49,403 nucleotides of DNA, taken from NCBI RefSeq assembly GCF_002744245.1, contig NZ_NKHG01000024.1, positions 1 through 49,403 on the forward strand. Reading direction: 5' to 3'. This DNA is from Bacillus pumilus. Its GTDB lineage: Bacteria > Bacillota > Bacilli > Bacillales > Bacillaceae. Below the pieces are notes generated by a model. That model worked only from the letters and a program-made list of their open reading frames with translations. It did no database searches and was not told the DNA's origin. This document shows positions 35,024-44,382 of the stretch, piece after piece (position 1 is the first letter of the stretch; every line of letters begins with the position of its first letter). The position numbers were made by a program, and so were the translations under genes.

Positions 35024-35326
35024 TTATTGTGTCAGCTCGATCGCTTGGTCCAGAACTTTTGCTCCGTTCATCATTCCATATGCCATTTGGTCAATGATAT
35101 CGACCGGTATCTGGTATTGTTTCGCTCGTTCTGCAATTTGTGTTTTTAAATAGCGGACTTGAGGTCCAATCAATATGACATCAATATCATTCATATGGCT
35201 TTGTAAATCCGCTTCAGCATAAGCGTTGATTTCAGCGACTATTTCACGGTTTTCCGCTTCTTCTCTCATTTTTTTCACCAGCATGCTGGTCGACATGCCG
35301 GCAGAACATACAAGTGCTATCTTCAT
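35024..35326 (-). CDS. PTS lactose/cellobiose-family IIB component (ChbB/LicB-like)
   Basis: 100 residues with the phospho-cysteine loop LVCSAGMSTSMLVKKM near residue 8, the family's site of phosphorylation. It passes phosphate from IIA to the sugar in IIC. Its ATG overlaps the IIA stop by four bases, so translation is coupled. It is last in the operon GH4-IIC-IIA-IIB. The neighbouring ChbG deacetylase and chitinases point to diacetylchitobiose rather than cellobiose as substrate. Confidence 0.92.
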   Translation of the reverse strand: MKIALVCSAGMSTSMLVKKMREEAENREIVAEINAYAEADLQSHMNDIDVILIGPQVRYLKTQIAERAKQYQIPVDIIDQMAYGMMNGAKVLDQAIELTQ

Positions 35327-35655
35327 TTTTGTTTTCCACTCCTCAGCTCTTGATATAAATGAATCATTTCTTTCGCTACATCTTTTACAGTCATTGACGT
35401 CATCAAATGGTCTTGTGCATGGATTAACAATAGATTGGGTGAAAGGCCTTCGCCTTGTGCTTCTTTTTGCAATAAGCGGTTTTGCGCCTGATGCGCTTGA
35501 AGCAGTTCCGCTTCTGCTTCTTGGATCTTTTGATTCCCTGAATCGTACTCGTTATTTTTCACATGCTGTAATGCTTCCATTGCAGATGAACGCGCATTTC
35601 CAGCATGCAAGATGATTTCAAAAGAGACCTGTTCTAAATGGAGTGTGTACGCCAT
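35323..35655 (-). CDS. PTS lactose/cellobiose-family IIA component (ChbA/LicA-like)
   Basis: 110 residues, all-helical, with the phospho-histidine in LLIHAQDHLMTSMTVKDVA near residue 80 and the helix FEIILHAGNARSSAMEAL. It takes phosphate from HPr and hands it to IIB. It lies between IIC and IIB in one transcript. The start ATG follows CAAGGGGGTCATTTC. Confidence 0.93.
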   Translation of the reverse strand: MAYTLHLEQVSFEIILHAGNARSSAMEALQHVKNNEYDSGNQKIQEAEAELLQAHQAQNRLLQKEAQGEGLSPNLLLIHAQDHLMTSMTVKDVAKEMIHLYQELRSGKQK

Positions 35656-35675
35656 GAAATGACCCCCTTGTTTAG

Positions 35676-36962
35676 TTATTTTGTTGCCTGATGCAGAGCG
35701 GCTCGTTCTGCTGCTTTAATGAATGGCAGGTAGAGCAAGACAGCCAGCACCAAGTTGAAGATTTGCAGAAAGACTCCCCGGATTGATCCTCCGGTTACGA
35801 GATAACCGCTGACAATCGGCGGCGTCGTCCACGGGAGAATGGCTACAGTTTTCGGAACGAGTCCACAGGCTAAAGCGATGTACGACGTAACCGTTAAAAC
35901 TAATGGAATCAATAAAAATGGAATGAACATAATCGGATTTAATACGATAGGAAGTCCGAACAGAATAGGTTCATTAATGTTAAAAAGGCCGGGTGCGAAG
36001 GATACCTTTCCGATTGTTTTGTAGTGCTTCGATTTCACGCCGATGAAAATAGCAGCGAGCAAAGCCAATGTCGTCCCCGATCCTCCCATAAACACATAAG
36101 AATCAAAGAAGGGCTTGGTCACGATATAAGGCACTTCAAAAGCGCTCATTCCTTGCGAGAATAAATGCTGATTTTCCTGAATGAGCGGAAGATAGATGGA
36201 TTCCATGATCGGTCCCAGAATATTTGTTCCGTGCAATCCGAAAAACCAAAGCAAATGATTCAAAAAAGTGAAAATCAAAGCGGATCCAATCGTGTTGGAA
36301 AGGCCTTGCAGCGGCTCCTGAATCGAGCTGAAGACTAGCTCGTGGATGCTTTGTCCGAAAAAATAAACGATCAGGGTGTTAAGTAATCCTGCTGTCGCCA
36401 ATATCACAGCAGCCGGCAATAAAGCGTTCAAGGATTTTGTAACGCCATCAGGTACACCATCAGGCATTTTGATTTTAAGTTTCTCATTTTGAGAGAAGAG
36501 CCTGAATGCTTCCGTTGATAGCAAAGCCACGATTAATCCAACGAAAAGACCTTGAGCCCCCAGCCAAGTCATTGAAAAACCAAAGTCTTCTGTCGTCGGC
36601 GTAAGTACGGCGAATGCCCCGACCCCGATTAATGCGGCAGAAAGACCATCAGTCTTATAAGACTCTGCAAGCTTGAAACTGATAGCTGCAACAGCCAGCA
36701 AACTTAAAATAGCAAATGATCCATTCCATATAGCTCCGCCGGCAGCCGTCCATCCTTCTCCAAAAAGACCCGTCATGAAATCTTGAAATGCCGGTATAGG
36801 GAAATGATTGATCAGTATGGCAAGAGAGCCGATGATGATTAAAGGCATAATGGCAATGAATCCATCGCGTATGGCAATTAAGTGTCTTTGGGAGCCGATT
36901 CTTCCAGCGATCGGCATGATTTTAGATTCGATGAACGCCATGGTTTTATTTTGTTTCATCAT
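35676..36962 (-). CDS. PTS lactose/cellobiose-family IIC permease (ChbC/LicC-like)
   Basis: 428 residues and about ten membrane segments with the family's SLAILINHFP, LFWFFGLHGTNILGPIMESIY and INEPILFGLPIVLNPIMFIP motifs. It moves and phosphorylates a beta-linked disaccharide. ATG 36962 (or the next codon, 36959) follows AAGGAGGCTGTAC and overlaps the end of the GH4 gene by 17 bases. The ORF track start at 37019 lies well inside the GH4 gene and is not used. Confidence 0.92.
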   Translation of the reverse strand: MMKQNKTMAFIESKIMPIAGRIGSQRHLIAIRDGFIAIMPLIIIGSLAILINHFPIPAFQDFMTGLFGEGWTAAGGAIWNGSFAILSLLAVAAISFKLAESYKTDGLSAALIGVGAFAVLTPTTEDFGFSMTWLGAQGLFVGLIVALLSTEAFRLFSQNEKLKIKMPDGVPDGVTKSLNALLPAAVILATAGLLNTLIVYFFGQSIHELVFSSIQEPLQGLSNTIGSALIFTFLNHLLWFFGLHGTNILGPIMESIYLPLIQENQHLFSQGMSAFEVPYIVTKPFFDSYVFMGGSGTTLALLAAIFIGVKSKHYKTIGKVSFAPGLFNINEPILFGLPIVLNPIMFIPFLLIPLVLTVTSYIALACGLVPKTVAILPWTTPPIVSGYLVTGGSIRGVFLQIFNLVLAVLLYLPFIKAAERAALHQATK

Positions 36963-38280
36963 GTACAGCCTCCTTAAAGAACTGCGGGAGATAACGTTTA
37001 TGAGCCTCAAGCATTTCATTCATCACCGATTGGGCTTTATGATCAGATGGAATTAGCGGATTCATGATCATAGCGGAATACAATATGTTGTCATCACCCG
37101 TGATCGCTGCTTCGATAACTAATTGTTCGAATTTTTTCATAGAGATCACTGCCCCGCTGATTGAATCTGGCAGTTTTCCGACTGTCAGCGGTATGGGGCC
37201 GCTTTTTGTGATGACACTGTTGACTTCGATCACCGCATCATGTGGAAGATCTGGTATGCTTCCTCTATTCAATGTGTTGACGGTCTGAATATCCATCGAA
37301 TGATGATAAAGCGAGTTCATTAATGAGCAGGCTGCTTCACTATAATAAGCCCCGCCGCGTTCTTCCAATTCTTTAGGCTTTTCATGGATGTCTGCGTCAT
37401 TGTATTTTTCAAACAGCTGCTTTTCTACGTCCATGACGGCTTCTGCGCGTGTCCCTTTGTTCTTATATGCTTCGATATCTTTTGCGAGCACATCTTCATA
37501 CTGATAATAGTACTGATGATACGGATTCGGAAGCATGCGCAAAGAACGTAAAAATTGGCGATTCCAAGGCAGCATCGCAATATTGGAAGGAGAATAGTCT
37601 ATGGTGTCATTCAATAGATGACCTATTGCCTCTTCTGTGCGGTCTACCCCATCAATCCATACCTTTTGTCCGAAGACAAAATGGTTAAGCCCTGCGAATT
37701 CAATCATGACACGGTTCACATTCACGTCGAAAATTTCTGCAATGCTGTTTTTCATGTTATAAGGGATATTGCAAACCCCGATGACTTTTTGATGGGATCC
37801 ATGTTTCAATAAAGCTTCAGTCACGATGCCTGCTGGATTTGTAAAATTGATCAGCCACGCTTCTGGACAAATCTCGTTTATATCGCGAGCGATATCCAGC
37901 ATGACGGGAATGGTCCGCAAAGCTTTAAAAATACCGCCGGCGCCATTTGTTTCTTGGCCGATAAGACCATGGCTGAGCGGGATTCTTTCATCCATCGCTC
38001 TGGCCTTCAATCCTCCGACTCTTATTTGAACCGTGACGAAATCCGCATGTTTAAGCGCTCTCGCACGATCTTTTGTATAGCTCAATTCAATCGGAACATC
38101 CGCATGTTTGATCATTCGCTTCGCGAGTTCTGAAGTGATGCTTACTTTATCTTCCCCTTCCTCAATGTCGACGAGAACAACCTCTTTCACTGGAAAATGC
38201 TGATACCGTTTGATGATACCTTCAATGATTTCTGGTGTGTAGCTTGATCCCCCGCCTATGATGACTAACTTCAGCGCCAT
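36946..38280 (-). CDS. GH4 6-phospho-glycosidase (ChbF/LicH-like)
   Basis: 444 residues with the GH4 features: N-terminal NAD-binding LKLVIIGGGSSYTPE, the NFTNPAG segment, the metal cysteine in VIGVCNIPYN and the metal histidine in LNHFVFG. The enzyme uses NAD+ and Mn2+ to cleave phosphorylated disaccharides. Beside a ChbG deacetylase and chitinases, 6-phospho-chitobiose is the likely substrate; 6-phospho-cellobiose is the alternative. ATG 38280 follows GAGGAGGGGG. It is first in the four-gene PTS operon. Confidence 0.9.
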   Translation of the reverse strand: MALKLVIIGGGSSYTPEIIEGIIKRYQHFPVKEVVLVDIEEGEDKVSITSELAKRMIKHADVPIELSYTKDRARALKHADFVTVQIRVGGLKARAMDERIPLSHGLIGQETNGAGGIFKALRTIPVMLDIARDINEICPEAWLINFTNPAGIVTEALLKHGSHQKVIGVCNIPYNMKNSIAEIFDVNVNRVMIEFAGLNHFVFGQKVWIDGVDRTEEAIGHLLNDTIDYSPSNIAMLPWNRQFLRSLRMLPNPYHQYYYQYEDVLAKDIEAYKNKGTRAEAVMDVEKQLFEKYNDADIHEKPKELEERGGAYYSEAACSLMNSLYHHSMDIQTVNTLNRGSIPDLPHDAVIEVNSVITKSGPIPLTVGKLPDSISGAVISMKKFEQLVIEAAITGDDNILYSAMIMNPLIPSDHKAQSVMNEMLEAHKRYLPQFFKEAVHDETK

Positions 38281-38306
38281 AATCCCCCTCCTCAAGTCTC
38301 AATTTT

Positions 38307-38320
38307 TGAAAGCGCTTCAC
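38307..38320 (-). promoter_or_regulatory. Candidate cre (CcpA) site before the PTS operon
   Basis: TGAAAGCGCTTCAC keeps the cre core (GAAAGCGCTTC) but the right edge departs from the consensus. It lies between the promoter and the GH4 start, where CcpA would block transcription. Confidence 0.5.
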
Positions 38321-38342
38321 ACATTTGGAATTTAACATGTAG

Positions 38343-38379
38343 TAACAAATTTGTCCATACATATTTGTTATGATAAATT
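38343..38379. promoter_or_regulatory. GntR operator region between divergent PTS and gntR genes
   Basis: TAACAAAT and ATTTGTTA (38343-38350, 38363-38370) form an inverted repeat. The sequence ATTTGTTATGATAAATT at 38363-38379 recurs, with one change, upstream of the chitinases (40057-40073, reverse strand). A minus-strand promoter (TGGACA, 17, TAAATT) is overlapped. Confidence 0.7.
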
Positions 38380-38386
38380 ATTTTTT

Positions 38387-38414
38387 TTGAGAACTTTTTG
38401 TGTTATTCTATAGT
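38387..38414 (+). promoter_or_regulatory. Promoter of gntR-chbG
   Basis: TTGAGA, 16 bases, TATAGT, about 25 bases before the ribosome site of the GntR gene and just past the operator. Confidence 0.5.
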
Positions 38415-38443
38415 TAATAATTTCACTCCAAAGGAGAAAATGA

Positions 38444-39178
38444 ATGGCAAAGCAACCACAACTCCACAGTCGAATTAAACAAGATATTGTAGATAAAATA
38501 GAGAGCGGCTATTACCCGTCTGGCAGTCTGCTTCCGACGGAATCCGAATTTTGTAAAATGTACGATGTCAGCCGAACAACGCTGCGGACCGCCTTGAACC
38601 ATTTGCTTATGGAAGGAGCTATTTACCGCAAACAGGGGAAAGGGACATTTGTCGCCAAAGGAAAAGTAAAGCAGATCTTAAGTTCCAGCAATCTTCGCTA
38701 TGCAGATCAATTAAAAGCGCAAGGTATGAAACCGAAAATCAAAGTTGTCGATTTGCAAAAATTAAAACCAGCCAAAAAGATCCAAAATTGCCTTGGGATT
38801 GATGATGATCAAATGGTCTATCAGGTGAAGCGGATTCGGTATGCGGATGAGGAAGAAATCCAGTTCGAAATGGCCTTTATCAGAGCCGATCTCGTGCCGG
38901 AGATAACGGAAGAAATGGCCAATATTTCCCTGTACCAGTGTATTAACAGTCAAGGAAATACGATTAAAAGAACTGAAGAGCAAATCAAAATCTTTATTTC
39001 GGATGAAGAAATTGCACAGCATTTGAATATCACACAAGGTACGCCTTGCTTTCAGATTGCAACACAAACATTTTTGGCATCTGAAGAAGTCGTGGAGTTT
39101 TCTCTGGCTTATTTCCGCGGAGATCGCGTTGAATTCTTCATAGAACGCGACTATGAAGAAAGAGGGGATGAAGGATGA
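38444..39178 (+). CDS. GntR/HutC-family regulator of the chitobiose/chitinase genes
   Basis: 244 residues. The N-terminal winged helix is RIKQDIVDKIESGYYPSGSL, then LPTESEFCKMYDVSRTTLRT and GAIYRKQGKGTFVA. The C-terminal UTRA domain binds a sugar-phosphate-like effector (VKRIRYADEEEIQFEMAFI, SLAYFRGDRVEFFIE). It is like NagR/DasR-type regulators of amino-sugar genes. ATG 38444 follows AAAGGAGAAAATGA. It is divergent from the PTS operon and overlaps chbG by four bases. It is the best candidate to bind the shared operator. Confidence 0.9.
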   Translation: MAKQPQLHSRIKQDIVDKIESGYYPSGSLLPTESEFCKMYDVSRTTLRTALNHLLMEGAIYRKQGKGTFVAKGKVKQILSSSNLRYADQLKAQGMKPKIKVVDLQKLKPAKKIQNCLGIDDDQMVYQVKRIRYADEEEIQFEMAFIRADLVPEITEEMANISLYQCINSQGNTIKRTEEQIKIFISDEEIAQHLNITQGTPCFQIATQTFLASEEVVEFSLAYFRGDRVEFFIERDYEERGDEG

Positions 39179-39909
39179 AATCTTTGATCATAAACGCCGA
39201 TGATTTTGGATTTTCACGGGGCGTCAACCTCGGCATCATTGATGCGTTCCAGCGCGGGGTGCTCACATCGACTACGCTCATGACCAATATGCTAGAAATG
39301 GAACATGCCGTCTTACTTGCAAGGGAAAATCATGAACTTGGGGTCGGTGTTCACTTAACATTGACAGCAGGACGTCCGCTTCTCAGCGGCCTGCAAACGG
39401 TTTCGGATGAGGATGGGAATTTTCGCAAGCTTTCATACTATCAAGGTTTTTTCGACATCGATCTTGATGAAGTGTATCAGGAATGGAGAGCACAGATAGA
39501 AAAAGCCCTCTCCTGCGGCTTGCATCCGACACATATCGACAGCCACCATCATATCCATACATACGGAAATCTTCCCGAGGTGTTTGTGAAGCTGGCGAAA
39601 GAGTATGATCTGCCCTGCAGAAAGGTGAACGATCATCATCCTTCCTTGTGGAAGAATGTGAGATCAAATGATGCCTTTGAGTTGAAAGTAGACAGACTGA
39701 AAGACTTATCATCCTTCCTTGATCTTCATCAAGATGCGGAAGTCATTGAAGTCATGTGCCACCCGGCTTATGTTGATAAATTACTGCTCGAAAAATCTTC
39801 ATTCCATTATCCTCGGGTTTATGAGCTTTCATTGCTGACAGACCCTTTGTTGAAATCGGCTTTCATACAATGTTCGGATATTCGCCTTATTTCTTATGCC
39901 GGTCTTTAA
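39175..39909 (+). CDS. chbG: ChbG, chitooligosaccharide deacetylase (YdjC family)
   Basis: 244 residues of the YdjC/ChbG fold. The metal ligands are visible in IINADDFGFSRGVN (Asp) and PTHIDSHHHIHTYG (His); VGVHLTLTAGRP and EVMCHPAYVD are also conserved. The enzyme removes one acetyl group from chitobiose or its phosphate, a step that in enteric bacteria makes the inducer and the GH4 substrate. It is translationally coupled to the GntR gene (ATGA overlap). Confidence 0.92.
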   Translation: MKSLIINADDFGFSRGVNLGIIDAFQRGVLTSTTLMTNMLEMEHAVLLARENHELGVGVHLTLTAGRPLLSGLQTVSDEDGNFRKLSYYQGFFDIDLDEVYQEWRAQIEKALSCGLHPTHIDSHHHIHTYGNLPEVFVKLAKEYDLPCRKVNDHHPSLWKNVRSNDAFELKVDRLKDLSSFLDLHQDAEVIEVMCHPAYVDKLLLEKSSFHYPRVYELSLLTDPLLKSAFIQCSDIRLISYAGL

Positions 39910-39978
39910 ATCTACAATTCTTGTAAAAATATGAAAAGCGCTCATAGTTATCATCAGCTCGCCGTTCTCCAAGTCTTG

Positions 39979-40009
39979 ATGCTGGAAATGTCCAAGGCAT
40001 TTCCAGCAT
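39979..40009 (+). terminator. Hairpin after chbG
   Basis: ATGCTGGAAATG and CATTTCCAGCAT are a perfect 12-base stem with a 7-base loop. No T-run follows, so termination may be partial. Confidence 0.55.
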
Positions 40010-40026
40010 GTAATGCAAAAACAGCA

Positions 40027-40076
40027 TTGACAATTCTGAATATTCTAATTATCATAAATTTGTCATAACAAATTTA
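40027..40076 (+). promoter_or_regulatory. Chitinase promoter with overlapping GntR operator
   Basis: TTGACA (40027-40032), 17 bases, TATCAT (40050-40055). A perfect inverted repeat TAAATTTGT-CATA-ACAAATTTA (40055-40076) starts on the last base of the -10 and covers the start site. Its core is the operator also seen at 38363-38379. The chiS leader would be about 290 bases. Confidence 0.72.
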
Positions 40077-40215
40077 CGCGTCATCAAACTTTTGCTTGAA
40101 GCTATTCTTACCAAATAAGGTCTAGACATCCATACCTGTTATTCAAAACGTCATTCTAATGTTTGCTCTCCACCACCCGCACATACGGTTTGAAGAGGCG
40201 TATAAAAACCGAAAA

Positions 40216-40229
40216 TGTAAGCGTTTTCC
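40216..40229 (+). promoter_or_regulatory. cre (CcpA) site in the chiS leader
   Basis: TGTAAGCGTTTTCC matches the cre consensus at 13 of 14 places. It lies past the promoter, where CcpA would act as a roadblock. A 7-codon micro-ORF (40298-40321) behind AAAGGGG is also in the leader. Confidence 0.6.
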
Positions 40230-40351
40230 CCTTGTTGTCTTCATTGTCATCAGCTGCTATGTCAGGACAAGGTGAATATAAACCTATCGAAAAGGGGGTG
40301 AACAAAATAGAGTTTCATTGATGAACAGCCAAAAAAATTGATGAAAAGGAG

Positions 40352-42142
40352 ATGAAAAAAGTGTTTTCAAACAAAAAGTTTCTCGTTTTTTCTTTCATTT
40401 TTGCGATGATTTTAAGTCTGTCTTTTTTTAATGGGGAAAGTGCAAAAGCCAGTTCTGACAAAAGTTATAAAATGATCGGCTACTATCCGTCCTGGGGCGC
40501 TTATGGAAGGGATTTTCAAGTATGGGATATGGATGCTTCTAAAGTCAGCCATATTAATTATGCATTTGCTGATATTTGCTGGGAGGGGAGGCATGGAAAC
40601 CCTGATCCGACAGGCCCGAATCCCCAGACATGGTCTTGCCAAGATGAAAACGGAGTGATTGATGTTCCAAATGGATCAATCGTTATGGGGGACCCATGGA
40701 TCGATGTGCAAAAGTCAAATCCCGGAGATACTTGGGATGAGCCGATTCGGGGCAACTTTAAACAACTATTGAAGCTGAAAAAGAACCATCCTCATTTGAA
40801 AACATTCATATCAGTTGGCGGATGGACTTGGTCAAATCGCTTTTCAGATGTTGCGGCAGACCCTGCGGCAAGAGAGAATTTTGCTGCTTCAGCAGTAGAT
40901 TTTTTAAGAAAATATGGGTTTGATGGGGTCGACCTTGACTGGGAATACCCAGTTAGCGGAGGGCTGCCGGGAAACAGCACCCGTCCGGAGGATAAGAGAA
41001 ACTACACACTACTCTTGCAGGAAGTGCGAGAAAAGCTTGACGCCGCAGAAGCGAAGGATGGCAAGAAATACTTGCTGACGATCGCCTCCGGTGCCAGCCC
41101 TGAATATGTAAGCAACACTGAATTAGATAAAATTGCTGAAACCGTTGATTGGATTAACATTATGACCTATGACTTTAATGGCGGATGGCAAAGTATAAGC
41201 GCTCATAACGCCCCATTATTCTATGATCCAAAAGCGAAAGAAGCCGGCGTTCCAAACGCTGAGACATTTAACATTGAAAGCACCGTGAAGCGCTACAAGG
41301 AAGCCGGTGTCAAAGCGGATAAATTAGTGCTTGGCACACCGTTCTATGGCAGAGGCTGGAGCAATTGTGAGTCTGCAGACAACGGAGAATATCAAAAATG
41401 CGGACCGGCTAAAGAAGGGACGTGGGAAAAGGGGGTATTTGATTTTTCAGATCTTGAAAAGAACTACATCAATAAAAACGGATATAAAAGATATTGGAAT
41501 GATCGAGCAAAAGTGCCGTTTTTGTATAATGCGGAGAATGGAAACTTCATTACCTACGATGATGAAGAATCATATGGATACAAAACCGACTTTATTCAAT
41601 CAAACGGATTAAGCGGGGCTATGTTTTGGGATTTCAGCGGTGATTCAAATCAGACTTTGCTCAACAAATTAGCAGCCGATTTAGGGTTCGATCCGGGTGG
41701 GGGTAATCCAGAGCCGCCTTCATCTGCACCGGGTAATTTGCGTGTGACCGAAAAAACCGCAACCAGTATCAGTCTGGCGTGGGATGCACCGAGCGACGGA
41801 GCAAACATCGCAGAGTATGTGCTGTCATATGAAGGCGGGGCCGTATCGGTCAAGGATACATCGGCGACAATCGGGCAATTAAAGCCGAATACGACATACT
41901 CATTTACAGTATCGGCAAAGGATGTGGACGGAAAGCTCCATACCGGGCCAACGATAGAAGCAGCAACAAACTCTGATCAAACATGTGGGTATAACGAATG
42001 GAAAGATACAGCCGTCTACACAGGCGGAGACCGAGTCGTCTTTAACGGCAAAGTGTATGAAGCGAAATGGTGGACGAAAGGAGAGCAGCCGGATCAGGCT
42101 GGTGAGTCGGGTGTATGGAAATTAATTGGTGATTGCAAATAA
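40352..42142 (+). CDS. chiS: Secreted GH18 chitinase with FnIII and chitin-binding domains (ChiS-like)
   Basis: 596 residues. A signal peptide is cleaved near AKAS (about residue 34). The GH18 barrel (about 40-450) has SVGGWTWS and the catalytic [11 protein letters not shown] (DxxDxDxE). Then come a fibronectin III domain ([20 protein letters not shown], about 468-545) and a C-terminal CBM5/12 chitin-binding domain ([20 protein letters not shown] and [10 protein letters not shown]). Size and tandem place match B. pumilus ChiS. ATG 40352 touches the GGAG site. GTG 40361 has the usual spacing and may be the true start. Confidence 0.93.
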   Translation: MKKVFSNKKFLVFSFIFAMILSLSFFNGESAKASSDKSYKMIGYYPSWGAYGRDFQVWDMDASKVSHINYAFADICWEGRHGNPDPTGPNPQTWSCQDENGVIDVPNGSIVMGDPWIDVQKSNPGDTWDEPIRGNFKQLLKLKKNHPHLKTFISVGGWTWSNRFSDVAADPAARENFAASAVDFLRKYGFDGVDLDWEYPVSGGLPGNSTRPEDKRNYTLLLQEVREKLDAAEAKDGKKYLLTIASGASPEYVSNTELDKIAETVDWINIMTYDFNGGWQSISAHNAPLFYDPKAKEAGVPNAETFNIESTVKRYKEAGVKADKLVLGTPFYGRGWSNCESADNGEYQKCGPAKEGTWEKGVFDFSDLEKNYINKNGYKRYWNDRAKVPFLYNAENGNFITYDDEESYGYKTDFIQSNGLSGAMFWDFSGDSNQTLLNKLAADLGFDPGGGNPEPPSSAPGNLRVTEKTATSISLAWDAPSDGANIAEYVLSYEGGAVSVKDTSATIGQLKPNTTYSFTVSAKDVDGKLHTGPTIEAATNSDQTCGYNEWKDTAVYTGGDRVVFNGKVYEAKWWTKGEQPDQAGESGVWKLIGDCK

Positions 42143-42163
42143 ATCAGTTTGATAGAAAACGAT

Positions 42164-42193
42164 AAAGAGAGAGTGGGCTCCCCATCTCTCTTT
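42164..42193 (+). other. Hairpin between chiS and chiL
   Basis: AAAGAGAGA and TCTCTCTTT pair perfectly, with an inner GGG/CCC. There is no T-run; it probably shields the chiS message or tunes chiL expression. Confidence 0.55.
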
Positions 42194-42206
42194 ATGAGAA
42201 AGGAGT

Positions 42207-44297
42207 ATGAATGAAGTGAAAAGAACCGCTTTATTTACTTTGTCATTGATGCTGCTCCTGTCACTTTTGACCCCGTTCCACAACATTTCCGCAGAGTCTC
42301 CAAGCAAAAAACAGACTTGCCGTCCAGAAGGGCTGTGGGACTCTGGTGTTGCCAATATTCCATATTGTGATGTATACGATCTGGAGGGACGCGAAAAGCT
42401 GGCCAATGATTTAGACCGCAGAATGATCGGCTATTTTACGGGCTGGCGTACGGGAAAAGGCAATCAAGATCGTTATTTAGTAAACGATATCCCATGGAAG
42501 TACTTAAGCCACATTAATTATGCATTTGCTCATATCGGGGAAGATCATCGGGTTTCAATCGGGAGCGAGACGGATGCGAACAACCCATCTCTAGGGATGA
42601 CCTGGCCGGAGTATCCGGATGTAAAGATGGATCAAACATTGCCGTATAAAGGCCATTTTAACCTTCTTCACCAGTTTAAAAAGAAACACCCTGATGTAAA
42701 AGTGTTGGCGGCAGTCGGTGGCTGGGCTGAAACCGGCGGTTATGTTGATAAGGATGGGAACCGAATACCAAGCGGAGGCTTTTACTCTATGACAACGAAT
42801 GGTGATGGTTCTGTGAACCATAAGGCAATCAACACCTTTGCCGAATCTGTCGTAGCGTTTCTCAGAAAATATGAATTGGATGGAATTGATATTGACTACG
42901 AATATCCCACAACCATGCAAGATGCCGGCAATCCGCTAGATTGGAGCATATCCAACCCGAGACGCAAGGGATTAAATCAAAGCTTCGATGTATTGATGAA
43001 AACATTAAGAGAAAAACTTGATCAAGCATCTGTTGAAGATGAACAATATTACATGCTCACCATTGCGGCGCCATCATCAGCCTATTTGCTGAGGGGCATG
43101 GAAACCTTTAAACCGCTCCGATATGTCGATTATGTCAACATTATGTCCTATGATCTCCATGGAGCCTGGAATGAGTTTGTTGGACCTAACGCATCCTTAT
43201 ATGATAACGGCGAGGATGCGGAGTTAAAGCAGTCCAACATATACAGCACGCCGGAATATGAGGGGATCGGATATTTAAATACAGACTGGGCTTACCATTA
43301 TTTTAGGGGAGCGATGGAGGCAGGCAGAATCAATATCGGTGTTCCTTATTATACGAGGGGCTGGAAAAACGTGAGCGGAGGAGTAAACGGTTTGTGGGGG
43401 AGCGCTAAAGGTTCAAATTGTCCTCAAGGCCTTACCAAATGCGGCGACGGGGCAGTCGGGATCGATAATATTTGGCATGATCAAGATGAACAGGGAAATG
43501 AACTGGGGGCAGGAGCAAATCCGATGTGGCATGCCAAAAATCTCGAAAAAGGCATTGCCGGTTCTTATTTAGAAAGGTATGGACTAAGCAAAGCCGATTT
43601 AAAAGGCGCTTACACTAGATATTATGACTCAGCGCTTGCGGCACCTTGGCTATGGAATGACGAAAAGAAAGTGTTTCTATCTACTGAAGACGAGGAATCA
43701 ATAGAAACAAAGGCCGATTATGTCATTGAAAAAGGAATCGGCGGTGTCATGTTTTGGGACTTAAGTGGTGACTATGACTGGTATTCCGACAGAAATGGCA
43801 ACAATGGAGAGTATGGTATCGGCAGGACATTAACGAGAACCTTATATCATAAATTTGCGGACACGACACCATACGATAATTGGCTCAGTACGTCACCTTT
43901 ACCTGGCGAATCACTAGATATCAATATAGAGTTTACCGATTATCCGTTAGGAGATCAAAATTACCCCATCCATCCGAAAATGAGACTGACGAATAACAGT
44001 GATGTCACAATAACAGGAGGATCTGTGATTGAATTTGATGTGCCTACCTCTACTTCACCCCGATTTGGAAGCTGGAGCGGTGACCAGGTTGAAGTCATTT
44101 CTAAAGGGCATACAGGGCCGAACATTGGCGGGCTGACAGGAGATTTCCACCGCATCGGTGTGACCCTATCAAATTGGAAGTCAATTAAACCAGGTGAGAC
44201 AGAGGAATTTCAGCTTGTCTATTACTTGCCTATCAGCGGACCATCTCATTTCACCATCACCATAGATGGTAAAAAGTACAGTCTGAAAGGCCAGTGA
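42207..44297 (+). CDS. chiL: Secreted GH18 chitinase with C-terminal ChiC-type domain (ChiL-like)
   Basis: Up to 696 residues. A signal peptide (KRTALFTLSLMLLLSLLTPF) precedes a long GH18 barrel with AAVGGWAETGGY and the catalytic LDGIDIDYEYP. The last about 140 residues (LDINIEFTDYPLG to TIDGKKYSL) form the ChiC-type accessory domain. The catalytic domain carries inserts relative to ChiS, so the two chitinases probably attack chitin differently. GTG 42216 is better spaced from AAAGGAG than ATG 42207. It is downstream of chiS, 64-73 bases away. Confidence 0.92.
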   Translation: MNEVKRTALFTLSLMLLLSLLTPFHNISAESPSKKQTCRPEGLWDSGVANIPYCDVYDLEGREKLANDLDRRMIGYFTGWRTGKGNQDRYLVNDIPWKYLSHINYAFAHIGEDHRVSIGSETDANNPSLGMTWPEYPDVKMDQTLPYKGHFNLLHQFKKKHPDVKVLAAVGGWAETGGYVDKDGNRIPSGGFYSMTTNGDGSVNHKAINTFAESVVAFLRKYELDGIDIDYEYPTTMQDAGNPLDWSISNPRRKGLNQSFDVLMKTLREKLDQASVEDEQYYMLTIAAPSSAYLLRGMETFKPLRYVDYVNIMSYDLHGAWNEFVGPNASLYDNGEDAELKQSNIYSTPEYEGIGYLNTDWAYHYFRGAMEAGRINIGVPYYTRGWKNVSGGVNGLWGSAKGSNCPQGLTKCGDGAVGIDNIWHDQDEQGNELGAGANPMWHAKNLEKGIAGSYLERYGLSKADLKGAYTRYYDSALAAPWLWNDEKKVFLSTEDEESIETKADYVIEKGIGGVMFWDLSGDYDWYSDRNGNNGEYGIGRTLTRTLYHKFADTTPYDNWLSTSPLPGESLDINIEFTDYPLGDQNYPIHPKMRLTNNSDVTITGGSVIEFDVPTSTSPRFGSWSGDQVEVISKGHTGPNIGGLTGDFHRIGVTLSNWKSIKPGETEEFQLVYYLPISGPSHFTITIDGKKYSLKGQ

Positions 44298-44339
44298 GGG
44301 CGGCTCCTATTCCGACAAGCACTGCTGTAGCAAAAAACG

Positions 44340-44375
44340 AAGACAAGCCCGTTCCCGAGGGAAGCGGGCTGTCTT
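44340..44375 (-). terminator. Intrinsic terminator of the protease fragment
   Basis: AAGACA(A)GCCCGTTCCC and GGGAAGCGGGCTGTCTT form a strong stem. The T-run (TTTTTT) is on the minus-strand side, so it belonged to the protease gene. It would also hinder readthrough from chiL. Confidence 0.75.
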
Positions 44376-44382
44376 CATGTCC

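Noticed and set aside
34791..35153. 120-residue plus-strand ORF
   Set aside because: It runs antisense over the IS1182 remnant, a hairpin and the PTS IIB gene; the minus-strand features explain the DNA.
39931..39945. TGAAAAGCGCTCAT as a third cre site
   Set aside because: The half-site spacing is off by one base and it lies just after chbG with no promoter to control.
40165..40200. CATACGGTTTGAAGAGG resembling the end of a group II intron
   Set aside because: The partner arm (GAGCCGTA type) of the expected domain V hairpin is not found upstream and no reverse transcriptase is near, so the likeness is probably chance.
42591..42920. 109-residue ORF antisense to chiL
   Set aside because: A shadow of the chitinase coding frame with no start signal.
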